5,567 bases of DNA from Erysipelotrichaceae bacterium (GCA_003446295.1 DMBB01000055.1:634-6200), one strand, 5' to 3'; positions 1-5,567 are shown, counted from the stretch's first letter. Numbers and translations are program-made. The notes: generated by a model not told the origin, from the letters alone.

Positions 1-333
1 CTGGGCAGATATACGTTCTGTTGGTGAAGCAGTATTCTGTTCATCTGCATTGCTGTCTTCATACAGCCACTGCAGCAGTGCCTGTGACAGTTCTTCTGCA
101 GAAGGATTCTCTATACCGACCAATTCCAGCAGGGTATCTGTTTTACCGTTTTGAGAACAGTAACTGATGATCCCATGGATCAGTTTCCGGACAGACGTTC
201 CATCATGTTTCGGCTGTCTGGATCCGTTCTTCATACGGCTGATGGCTGTTCTGTCTATTTGTGCATATCCGGCAAGATCAGATCCGGATACCTCCAGAGT
301 ATCCAGCAGAAGGGTCAGCTGCCTTGCAAACAT
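1..333 (-). CDS. Helix-turn-helix (XRE/Cro-like) regulator, N-terminal part; gene continues beyond left edge
   Basis: Reading the minus strand from the ATG at 333-331 gives 111 codons with no stop up to base 1, so the gene is cut by the window edge. The protein starts MFARQLTLLLDTLEVSG. Residues about 4-45 look like a Cro/C1-type helix-turn-helix: the segment SDLAGYAQIDRTAISRMKNG (17-36) has the pattern LA-x5-D-R-T-x-ISR-x-x-NG expected of helices 2 and 3, followed by a basic turn (RQPK). Residues about 50-95 look helical and contain LLQWLYED. An AAAGGA ribosome binding site lies 9 nt before the start, and an extended -10 lies upstream. It is transcribed divergently from the zinc-ribbon operon, so it may regulate that operon or itself (inference). 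What lies further downstream in this protein is unknown; similar N-termini in Bacillota may belong to much longer regulators. The DNA-binding call is fairly sure, the target is not. Confidence 0.8.
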   Translation of the reverse strand, partial: MFARQLTLLLDTLEVSGSDLAGYAQIDRTAISRMKNGSRQPKHDGTSVRKLIHGIISYCSQNGKTDTLLELVGIENPSAEELSQALLQWLYEDSNADEQNTASPTERISAQ

Positions 334-342
334 AAGAAACGT

Positions 343-348
343 TCCTTT
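343..348 (-). promoter_or_regulatory. Ribosome binding site of the left HTH gene
   Basis: On the minus strand this reads AAAGGA, 9 nt before the ATG at 333. It supports that start for a gene whose end is outside the window. Confidence 0.65.
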
Positions 349-375
349 CCGACAACCTTTTTCGATGTCATTTTC

Positions 376-384
376 AGTATATCA
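376..384 (-). promoter_or_regulatory. Extended -10 promoter element of the left HTH gene
   Basis: The minus strand reads TGATATACT, matching the extended -10 form TGnTATAAT at all fixed positions but one. Transcription would start near 369, about 36 nt before the HTH start codon, leaving room for the ribosome binding site. No good -35 hexamer is seen at 16-18 bp spacing, which extended -10 promoters can tolerate. The call rests on the motif and its placement only. Confidence 0.5.
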
Positions 385-389
385 GATAT
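379..389. promoter_or_regulatory. Candidate operator: 11-bp palindrome over the HTH promoter
   Basis: The sequence ATATC-A-GATAT is a perfect inverted repeat of two 5-bp arms around one central base. It overlaps the extended -10 of the divergent HTH gene. HTH regulators of the Cro/C1 type often repress themselves from such sites, so autoregulation is plausible. AT-rich 11-bp palindromes also arise by chance, and no second copy was noticed. Confidence 0.3.
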
Positions 390-494
390 GTGCCGCATAA
401 CAGTCATTGACAGAACATATGGCACAACAGGAAACATGATCTTGTATGTTTACAATGAAGGTGAAGAAATCTCATTTTTTTCATCATGGATCAT

Positions 495-500
495 GGAGGG
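495..500 (+). promoter_or_regulatory. Ribosome binding site that fixes the start of the first zinc-ribbon gene
   Basis: GGAGGG lies 5 nt before the ATG at 506. The in-frame ATG at 446 has no comparable site, so this element decides the start: the protein begins MAVKCPVCG, like its two zinc-ribbon neighbours, and not 20 residues earlier. Confidence 0.8.
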
Positions 501-505
501 TAATC

Positions 506-1204
506 ATGGCTGTAAAATGTCCTGTCTGCGGAGCTGAGCTTCCGGATAACGCTGTTTTCTGCAATCAGTGCAGTCATGCACTGAACCAAGACATGCCGGA
601 AGAAAGACCAGCTGAAGACAGTGAAGGTGTATACCGCTGGGTATATGAGCTTCCGATGATGAAGAGCTTTTTCCTCCTGTTTGAAGTCTGGAGAGTCCTC
701 GGTCTCAGCGCAGCGATCGTGATCGTGATCATGCTGGTGATGAATCTGCTGTCCGGAAACGGACTGGATGGTGTGACAGGAGCTTTTACGACCGGGGTCA
801 TTGTGCTTGCGATCTTGATGGTACTGTCACTGCCTGCTTACTGGATCGTCACAAAGGCAAACAACGGGAAATATACCGTGCTGTTTGAAATGGATGAAGA
901 AGGCATTGACCATACACAGATCAAGACCGACAAAGCAAAAGCGCTTGAGGCACTGACGATCCTTGCCGGGAGTAAAACAGGAAATCGTACTGTCACCGGA
1001 GCAGGTGTTCTTTCCGCGACAGGTACATCCCTGTATTCACGATTCTCCAGTGTAAAAAAGATCAAAGCAGATCCATCAAAGTGCCTGATCCGGCTGTATG
1101 GAAAACTGATCCGGAACCAGGTCTATACCGACCCGGAACACTATGAGTTTGTACTGGGCTATATCACTGAACGGTGTCCTCAGGCAGAAGTTACAAGGAA
1201 ATAG
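506..1204 (+). CDS. Zinc-ribbon membrane protein with two membrane segments and a C-terminal soluble domain
   Basis: The product is 232 residues. Residues 5-22 form a short zinc ribbon: C5-x2-C8-x10-C19-x2-C22, the four presumed metal ligands. An acidic linker (about 29-41) leads to two hydrophobic segments, about 62-83 (Ala/Ile/Val-rich) and 95-116. Residues 120-232 are soluble, beginning YTVLFEMDEEGIDH and ending in a helix before a terminal CPQ. The order of two membrane helices, beta strands and a final helix recalls bacterial PH-like (YcxB-type) membrane proteins, but this is an inference from pattern only. Both termini should be cytoplasmic. The ATG at 506 was chosen over one 60 nt upstream because of the GGAGGG site and the match to the MAV start of the later genes. 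It is the first gene of the apparent five-gene operon and lies divergent to the HTH gene. The function is unknown; the ribbon may bind protein or nucleic acid. Confidence 0.88.
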   Translation: MAVKCPVCGAELPDNAVFCNQCSHALNQDMPEERPAEDSEGVYRWVYELPMMKSFFLLFEVWRVLGLSAAIVIVIMLVMNLLSGNGLDGVTGAFTTGVIVLAILMVLSLPAYWIVTKANNGKYTVLFEMDEEGIDHTQIKTDKAKALEALTILAGSKTGNRTVTGAGVLSATGTSLYSRFSSVKKIKADPSKCLIRLYGKLIRNQVYTDPEHYEFVLGYITERCPQAEVTRK

Positions 1205-1258
1205 TGTTCAGAAGCAGAATAAAAGAATAAACAGATACTACTGTAAACGGTGAACGAT

Positions 1259-1759
1259 ATGAAACATATGAAACGGATCTTACTGATCTTAACAGCGCTG
1301 CTGGTATGTGCAGCCTGCTTTTACATGTTATTCCTGCGCAGTCCCAGGGATGGGGGCAATTATCCGGCAGTGCCCGACACACCGGCACCGGATCCCCATA
1401 ACGGACTGTTCGTGTCGGAATACGGATCCATGGAATTCAACGGGGATGGTACAACAGTCATCATTGACTTCGGACCGGAACTGGCAGACATGAGCGGCCT
1501 GCCGGAAGGAAGACAGGAAGGTACCTATTCGTTCCTCAGCGGGAACCTGCCGCCGCACGGCAGCTTTGAGATCCGTTATGATGCTGCGCATGAACTGCGC
1601 ATTACCGTCGGTGACGATTCCGTCGTCATCAGGGTCGGAATCATTACGGAGAGCGGTACTGTCCAGGTAGGCCTGCAGACCGTAACGCCGGAAATGATCC
1701 CGACGGTATTCTACAAAGATGACAGTCCTGTCGGAGTCGTCTTTGAACTTCAGAAATAA
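1259..1759 (+). CDS. Membrane-anchored exported beta-rich protein of unknown function
   Basis: The product is 166 residues from the ATG at 1259. It has a basic N-terminus (MKHMKR) and a hydrophobic segment at about 7-26, then a Pro/Asp-rich spacer (about 36-48) and a beta-rich domain (49-166) opening GLFVSEYGSMEFNGDG. The segment contains VCAAC, but Cys at the -3 position of a possible lipobox is not canonical, so a plain N-terminal anchor is more likely than a lipoprotein. The start is uncertain: GTG at 1250 is in frame, and ATG at 1268 is also possible. ATG 1259 has a weak GGTGA 5 nt upstream, while the others have nothing convincing. It follows the first zinc-ribbon gene after 54 AT-rich nt without a clear promoter or terminator. 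Unlike the genes on both sides, it has no zinc ribbon. The domain would face outside the cell. No known family name can be assigned. Confidence 0.82.
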   Translation: MKHMKRILLILTALLVCAACFYMLFLRSPRDGGNYPAVPDTPAPDPHNGLFVSEYGSMEFNGDGTTVIIDFGPELADMSGLPEGRQEGTYSFLSGNLPPHGSFEIRYDAAHELRITVGDDSVVIRVGIITESGTVQVGLQTVTPEMIPTVFYKDDSPVGVVFELQK

Positions 1760-1762
1760 ACT

Positions 1763-1770
1763 AAGGAGGA
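1763..1770 (+). promoter_or_regulatory. Strong ribosome binding site of the second zinc-ribbon gene
   Basis: AAGGAGGA, close to the full anti-16S complement, sits 9 nt before the ATG at 1780, in a 20-nt gap after the previous stop codon. It is the longest Shine-Dalgarno match between genes here, together with that at 3733. Confidence 0.8.
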
Positions 1771-1779
1771 ATCAGAACA

Positions 1780-2658
1780 ATGGCTGTATATTGTCCCAAC
1801 TGCGGTAAGAAATTACCGGATTATGCAGAATTCTGCGATAACTGCGGAACAAAGATTCCCTCACATAACACCCCGCAGTATTCTTCTTCCGCAAAGACAA
1901 CGGAAAAGAAGAAGCCTTCTTTACTGTGGAAGATCCTGAAATGGTTCCTGATCCTGAATGTTGTGGCAGGAGTATTCCTGCTGCTGATCGGAGGGCTGGA
2001 GTCGGTGTTCCACCGTACACCTCCCGCAGATCCTCCCGTCCAACAGACTGTAAACAACAACAATACAGGTTCCGGCACAGGGAAGCCTTCTACTGTAAAA
2101 CCGACAGGAAACCAGACGCCTGCAGAAAACCAGACACATACAGAAAGCACACCGGCAGTGACGGAAGTACAGACACCGGTACCTGAGGATATCCCGCAGG
2201 GATTAGGAGATATTTCGAATGTCTGGTTTGATGATTTCCTGTTCTATGAAGACGATGTATACGATAACGGGATCCCCGATGGTGCTGTACTGCGTGAAGC
2301 AGGATATATCGGCGGTGAATGGAAATACTGCATGACATTCAACCGGACAATCCCCGGAGAAGAACGGATCGATGAGATCGGTACTGCTGAGGTTTCCTTC
2401 TCTGAGCAGGGTGCACAGCTGATCCTGCATCCCCAGTACATCCGTTATGGAAACGACGTGATGCCGGAAACGGAAGAAGAAGTCGGTTATGAACCGTTCA
2501 GCGGTACATGGGATCCGGAATACATCGATCTGTCTGACGGAGGGATCGCGATCGGTCTGGGACCGTATTATTCCTATGAAGGCAGGGACTATGTACTTGG
2601 CAACATCGTTGTCAGGGAAAGCGGCATGTTCGGCGATGTCCTGCTGGTAAGACCGTAA
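1780..2658 (+). CDS. Zinc-ribbon protein with one membrane segment, Thr/Pro/Asn-rich stalk and exported domain
   Basis: The product is 292 residues. A zinc ribbon at 5-22 (C5, C8, C19, C22; MAVYCPNCGKKLP) is followed by a polar, Lys-containing linker (27-47), a membrane segment at about 55-73, then a low-complexity stalk rich in Thr, Pro, Asn and Gln (about 80-137), and a C-terminal domain (138-292). With Lys and Arg mostly before the membrane segment, the ribbon should be inside and the rest outside. The outer domain is acidic and aromatic, with the run WFDDFLFYEDD near its start and many short predicted beta strands; Cys is nearly absent from it, and no catalytic motif was recognised. The stalk resembles cell-wall-spanning spacers of Gram-positive surface proteins, but no LPxTG signal is present at the C-terminus (which ends VLLVRP). 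The next gene starts 10 nt on. The function is unknown; a sensor or scaffold linking the outside to the cytosolic ribbon is one possibility. Confidence 0.88.
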   Translation: MAVYCPNCGKKLPDYAEFCDNCGTKIPSHNTPQYSSSAKTTEKKKPSLLWKILKWFLILNVVAGVFLLLIGGLESVFHRTPPADPPVQQTVNNNNTGSGTGKPSTVKPTGNQTPAENQTHTESTPAVTEVQTPVPEDIPQGLGDISNVWFDDFLFYEDDVYDNGIPDGAVLREAGYIGGEWKYCMTFNRTIPGEERIDEIGTAEVSFSEQGAQLILHPQYIRYGNDVMPETEEEVGYEPFSGTWDPEYIDLSDGGIAIGLGPYYSYEGRDYVLGNIVVRESGMFGDVLLVRP

Positions 2659-2662
2659 GGAG
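2657..2662 (+). promoter_or_regulatory. Ribosome binding site overlapping the upstream stop codon
   Basis: AAGGAG shares its first two bases with the TAA stop at 2656-2658 and lies 6 nt before the ATG at 2669. Ribosomes ending the previous gene are on the site, so translation of the two genes is probably coupled. Confidence 0.7.
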
Positions 2663-2668
2663 AAGCCT

Positions 2669-3733
2669 ATGGCTGTACGTAAAAGAACATGTCCTTCATG
2701 CGGCAAAGAAGTCAACGGGGACTCAAAGTTCTGCCTTTATTGCGGAACAGAGCTTCCTGCTCTGGAAAAACCCAAAGCTGAAACAAAGGGAGACATTTGT
2801 CCTGTGTGCGGAAGAAAGGCAGACGCTGGTGCGAAGTTCTGCATGGGATGCGGAACACCGCTGACTGGCAAACAACCGAAAACAAAAGAACCTGAAGAGA
2901 TCGTCTGTCCTTCCTGCGGGAAGAAAGTAGACAAAGGCGCTAAGTTCTGCCTGTCCTGCGGAAGTCCTCTGCAGGGCAGTAAGCCTGTCCGTCAGGTCAG
3001 ACCTGCTTCTGTTCAGAAACTGCAGGGTGCTTTCAGAATGACCGCGTCCACTGCCGCAGGAGAAATGGATTTCGGTGATATGGGTCCGGTGATCTCCGGA
3101 ATCACGGAACTCAGTACATCACCTGTATTATCAGCTGCTTCAGCAGATTCACCGCTCATGGGGATCCTGCGTTTCCTGGGATCCTATGCAGGCGGCCTTT
3201 TCAGCATTCTGCTGAAACCGAAGGTATTGCTGTATTCACTGCTGATGGCAGGACTCTGGACTGTACTGGCAGTACTGAAGGACTCCGGGTCTGAGGTCAT
3301 AGAGGCACTGTCCTGGATCACCTGTGCCAAAGGCGGGATTCTTGGAAAAGGATGTACGGCAGTATTGCTGTCGACACTGTTTTCCGGAGGGATCGGCAAT
3401 ACATTCAAAGGGATCGGTTCCCTGTTTCAGAATGAAGGAAAGGGAAGCTTGTTTGGTTTCCTGTTCGGGCTGGTCATCGGAGCTGCCTGCTGTATTGTAT
3501 TTACCGGCATTGACAGCGCCTCCGCTTCCTCCATGGCAGGGATCTCCGGAGCACTGCTCAGCCTGCAGGCGATCGGCAGGAAAGACGGAAACCTGTACGA
3601 ACTGGCAGGGTCACTGACCTCTGGGAAAGTAAACGGGGAACGCGTCGTACAGACCGGCAAGGCAAAGAGCCTGCTGTCCGGTATTTCGATCGGTTTTGCG
3701 CTTATGACTGCCGTCATGGCAATGGGGCTGTGA
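2669..3733 (+). CDS. Triple zinc-ribbon polytopic membrane protein
   Basis: The product is 354 residues. Three zinc ribbons follow each other: C8/C11/C22/C25, C44/C47/C58/C61 and C80/C83/C94/C97. All have CPxCG, then KFC and CG around the ligands. Charged Lys/Glu/Pro linkers separate them. Residues about 105-180 are a polar-to-mixed linker. The C-terminal half is hydrophobic and Gly-rich: likely membrane segments lie at about 186-203, 229-250 (weak), 260-280, 287-303 (weak) and 332-352. The Gly/Ala/Ser-rich helices are typical of tightly packed membrane domains. The ribbons should be cytoplasmic. The start is supported by AAGGAG 6 nt upstream and by the MAV beginning shared with two neighbouring genes. 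The next gene begins 11 nt after the stop. No channel, transporter or enzyme motif was recognised. It could be a membrane scaffold whose ribbons bind partner proteins, but that is inference. Confidence 0.88.
   Translation: MAVRKRTCPSCGKEVNGDSKFCLYCGTELPALEKPKAETKGDICPVCGRKADAGAKFCMGCGTPLTGKQPKTKEPEEIVCPSCGKKVDKGAKFCLSCGSPLQGSKPVRQVRPASVQKLQGAFRMTASTAAGEMDFGDMGPVISGITELSTSPVLSAASADSPLMGILRFLGSYAGGLFSILLKPKVLLYSLLMAGLWTVLAVLKDSGSEVIEALSWITCAKGGILGKGCTAVLLSTLFSGGIGNTFKGIGSLFQNEGKGSLFGFLFGLVIGAACCIVFTGIDSASASSMAGISGALLSLQAIGRKDGNLYELAGSLTSGKVNGERVVQTGKAKSLLSGISIGFALMTAVMAMGL
2690..2959 (+). repeat. Three zinc-ribbon units repeated at an exact 108-bp period
   Basis: The first Cys codons of the three ribbons fall at 2690, 2798 and 2906, exactly 108 bp (36 codons) apart, and the four Cys codons have the same spacing in each unit. 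The units match well around the Cys codons (TGTCCT...TGCGG, AAGTTCTGC) and differ in the linkers. This is best explained by internal duplication of an older single-ribbon unit followed by divergence. Confidence 0.85.
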
Positions 3734-3740
3734 AAGGAGG
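3733..3740 (+). promoter_or_regulatory. Strong ribosome binding site overlapping the stop of the triple-ribbon gene
   Basis: AAAGGAGG begins on the last base of the TGA stop (3731-3733) and ends 4 nt before the ATG at 3745. The spacing is short but the complement is strong, so coupled and efficient translation of the large downstream gene is likely. Confidence 0.75.
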
Positions 3741-3744
3741 ACAT

Positions 3745-5567
3745 ATGAAGTATATTAGAGAGAACATACAACGATATCTTCATGCACTCACAGCAGCTGG
3801 GCTTTTGCTGTGCACGCTGGCAATGCCGCTTGCGGCAGTGACCGCACAGGCGGAAGAAGAGCGGCAGTACCAGTCCATATCCGACAGTATTGCGTACGGA
3901 GAAACAATTGTATATGTGGATGGAATTGTCTCTCACGGTGAACACAGAGGGTCCATGGACTGGACGGTGGACGGATGGTTTGCAGAGCCATGGGATCTGA
4001 GATTGGTAAAACAGAGTGATCAGGCTTCAAATAAAGGAGACTGGGTCAATGTGGACGTCCGTGAATACCGCGGTCACATCAACGTGGGAGACACGATTCG
4101 TGTATCCGCAACGGAACACGGCAACAACGGTGAACTGAATACATGGATCATGATGACAGATAGAATGGTGGATCTGCCGGGAGAAAACTGGGATATGGCA
4201 TTCAGTTCGGATACAGGATGGACGGTCTACAGAAATTTCATGCCCGCGGGTCAATACCCGGATACAGACGCTTCCAAATCCTGGACAGCGCACAATGAAT
4301 ATACTGTTGCAGAGGGGATCAGAAGAGTTAAAGTAGAGATCTACAAAAATAACGATCTGGATGATACATATGTATCGTACGTTTTCATTTTCTCTGTTGG
4401 AAAAACCAGCCAGACATCTACCGGAACAGCATCAGAGCAGTCCGGAGAAGATTCCGGTACGCAGATCATTTCCGATATCGTCGACGAGTTTGATGATCCG
4501 GATCTTCCCGGGGCAATCATCATCAGTGTCGGCGGAGCTGCTGCAGCAGGCGCGGCGATCGCTTCCGGAGGAACGGAAAAGAAAGACTCCGGAGAAAAGA
4601 AAGAAAAGAAAAAGAAGAAGTACTCTTCCCGCTACAAGATGTATGTATACAAGGACTTCGGTGATGTGATCCGAAAAGACGGGAAACCGGTACGTGTCGG
4701 CGCAAGGATCGCAGAGATCACGGAGGACGGGGAGAAACCCAGGAACGACCTGACAAAGAATATCCAGGTGTATTCGGAGAACGATACGCTGAATGTCCGT
4801 GACGCAGGAATGAGCGGCAAGTATAAATACGCTTCTGTAACAGCAAATCCCGAATCACTGAAGACAGAGGGAACGGTATCGTTCCGCTATCTTGGTGAAG
4901 GCGGAGAGTTCATCAGGAATGTCATCTTCCGGCTTGGCGGAGATGTGAAGATCGTCTTCCCGCAGATGAAGGAAGACGGCAGCGCATGGATCATCAACGC
5001 GAACCTGAATGAGACGGACGTGATCGCCGGTATGGGCGGAAAGACAAGACTGCGCTTCCTGCTGGCCGGTGCTCTGGAGGAACCTGAGAATATCACCTTC
5101 AGCAATACCACCGGCTTTGCAATCACTGCGGTAAAGGACACTGAGTATTCCTTTACGTACTGGGCTGAGATCACCAACCGTACGAGGAAGATCAAAAAGA
5201 CAGCAGAGATCTTTGCGGACAGAAGACGCCAGGATGTGACGATCCGTGCGGACTTTGCGGACAAGACGCATACGGAAAACGAGTTTACGATCAATATCTG
5301 GCCTGATGGTATCTCGGTACCAATGGAAGACGAGAAAGACGGCTGCATTGAAATGAATACCGTACCGGATGAAAATGCGGTCGGAAGCGCAAAGATACCT
5401 CCTGCCATGTTCAATGTATATGTATGCTACATGAACGGGGAAGAGCCGGTGATTGAAAAGAACCCCGGCATGAATTACACCGGATTCTTGGATGACGGTA
5501 AATACGGTAATACATTCAAGGAACATTTCCCTTGGAAAGTGTACGGGGGAGCAGGCATTTCCATTTA
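3745..5567 (+). CDS. Large exported, membrane-anchored beta-rich protein; 3' end beyond right edge
   Basis: The frame stays open for 607 codons to the window edge, so the C-terminus is missing. Residues 1-36 form a signal peptide: a basic N-terminus, a hydrophobic core at about 14-32 and a likely cleavage after AQA (36). An exported Trp/Asp-rich beta domain spans about 37-219. A Ser/Thr/Gly/Glu linker (220-240) and an acidic patch (DEFDDPD, 247-253) lead to a hydrophobic segment at about 255-273 (IIISVGG followed by Ala-rich residues), then 10 Lys in the stretch 279-292. A long beta-rich, charged part follows from 293, starting YSSRYKMYVYKDFGD. If the hydrophobic segment spans the membrane, the Lys stretch is its cytosolic stop-transfer flank and everything after 293 is inside; if not, the whole chain is outside. 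Cys residues are few (C534 and C561 after the signal peptide). No family was recognised. It is last among the operon genes seen here and has the strongest coupling signal. Confidence 0.85.
   Translation, partial: MKYIRENIQRYLHALTAAGLLLCTLAMPLAAVTAQAEEERQYQSISDSIAYGETIVYVDGIVSHGEHRGSMDWTVDGWFAEPWDLRLVKQSDQASNKGDWVNVDVREYRGHINVGDTIRVSATEHGNNGELNTWIMMTDRMVDLPGENWDMAFSSDTGWTVYRNFMPAGQYPDTDASKSWTAHNEYTVAEGIRRVKVEIYKNNDLDDTYVSYVFIFSVGKTSQTSTGTASEQSGEDSGTQIISDIVDEFDDPDLPGAIIISVGGAAAAGAAIASGGTEKKDSGEKKEKKKKKYSSRYKMYVYKDFGDVIRKDGKPVRVGARIAEITEDGEKPRNDLTKNIQVYSENDTLNVRDAGMSGKYKYASVTANPESLKTEGTVSFRYLGEGGEFIRNVIFRLGGDVKIVFPQMKEDGSAWIINANLNETDVIAGMGGKTRLRFLLAGALEEPENITFSNTTGFAITAVKDTEYSFTYWAEITNRTRKIKKTAEIFADRRRQDVTIRADFADKTHTENEFTINIWPDGISVPMEDEKDGCIEMNTVPDENAVGSAKIPPAMFNVYVCYMNGEEPVIEKNPGMNYTGFLDDGKYGNTFKEHFPWKVYGGAGISI
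4573..4621 (+). repeat. Purine-rich Lys/Glu-coding tract
   Basis: About 49 bases are almost entirely A and G on the plus strand, broken mainly by the ACTCC at 4588-4592. The tract encodes the Lys-rich stretch next to the hydrophobic segment of the large exported protein. Such low-complexity purine tracts are prone to slippage, but the frame is intact here. Confidence 0.6.

Noticed and set aside
407..412. TTGACA as a -35 box for the operon
   Set aside because: The hexamer is perfect, but no -10 lies 16-18 bp downstream. The best -10-like sequence, TACAAT at 451-456, is far too distant and has no -35 of its own. The operon promoter is left uncalled.
446..505. Upstream in-frame ATG for the first zinc-ribbon gene
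   Set aside because: It has no ribosome binding site and would add 20 residues before the MAV start shared with the neighbouring genes; GGAGGG lies 5 nt before the ATG at 506.
151..537. Open frame of 128 codons across the left gene and the intergenic region
   Set aside because: It overlaps the antisense HTH gene and the ribosome binding site and start of the zinc-ribbon gene, and its translation shows no domain or plausible composition.
712..731. Tandem GTGATC hexamers
   Set aside because: Three near copies encode the Ile-Val run of a membrane segment; codon choice for repeated residues explains them without invoking a regulatory repeat.
1231..1244. ACAG...CTGT hairpin between the first two operon genes
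   Set aside because: The stem is only 4 bp, has no G/C-rich core and no following T run, so it is not a credible terminator.
1250..1258. GTG start for the exported beta-rich protein
   Set aside because: No ribosome binding site is placed before it, and the GGTGA that includes it serves the ATG at 1259 better. The difference is only three residues.
2203..2715. Minus-strand open frame of 170 codons
   Set aside because: It is the shadow of the second zinc-ribbon gene and crosses the strong start of the triple-ribbon gene.
3427..3945. Minus-strand open frame of 172 codons
   Set aside because: It covers the end of the triple-ribbon gene, the junction and the signal peptide of the next gene, all well supported on the plus strand.
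4855..5526. Long minus-strand open frame of 223 codons
   Set aside because: It lies wholly opposite the large exported protein gene, whose frame is continuous and protein-like with a signal peptide and ribosome binding site. The antisense translation shows no recognisable domain.

Overview
The window looks like a piece of a moderate-GC Bacillota (Firmicutes) chromosome, probably from a gut-type Clostridia or Erysipelotrichia. The grounds are strong AAGGAGG-type ribosome binding sites, tightly packed genes, an extended -10 promoter, and a set of membrane proteins carrying N-terminal zinc ribbons. The exact taxon cannot be read from the sequence. No RNA gene, insertion sequence, CRISPR array or phage gene was seen.

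Layout. The left edge (1-333, minus strand) holds the 5' part of a helix-turn-helix regulator gene that runs off the window. A divergent intergenic region (334-505) follows. It has a good extended -10 for the regulator, overlapped by a perfect 11-bp palindrome, and a strong ribosome binding site for the rightward genes. From 506 to the right edge, five plus-strand genes form an apparent operon: (1) a zinc ribbon plus two membrane segments and a soluble C-terminal domain; (2) a single-anchor protein with an exported beta-rich domain; (3) a zinc ribbon, one membrane segment, a Thr/Pro/Asn-rich stalk and an exported domain; (4) three zinc ribbons at an exact 36-residue spacing followed by several membrane segments; (5) a large protein, cut by the right edge, with a signal peptide, an exported domain, an internal hydrophobic segment, a Lys-rich stretch and a long beta-rich C-terminal part. 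The gaps are 54, 20, 10 and 11 nt. The last two genes have their Shine-Dalgarno sequence overlapping the upstream stop codon, which suggests translational coupling. No terminator is visible between the genes.

How they may work together (inference). All five products are predicted to be membrane-attached or exported. Three begin with the same residues Met-Ala-Val followed by a CxxC-x10-CxxC zinc ribbon that would sit in the cytoplasm. This fits a multi-protein envelope complex in which cytosolic zinc ribbons dock partners and beta-rich domains act outside the cell. No catalytic motif was recognised in any of them, so enzyme activity is not claimed. The set resembles uncharacterised zinc-ribbon membrane proteins of Bacillota recalled from general knowledge; no gene symbol is justified.
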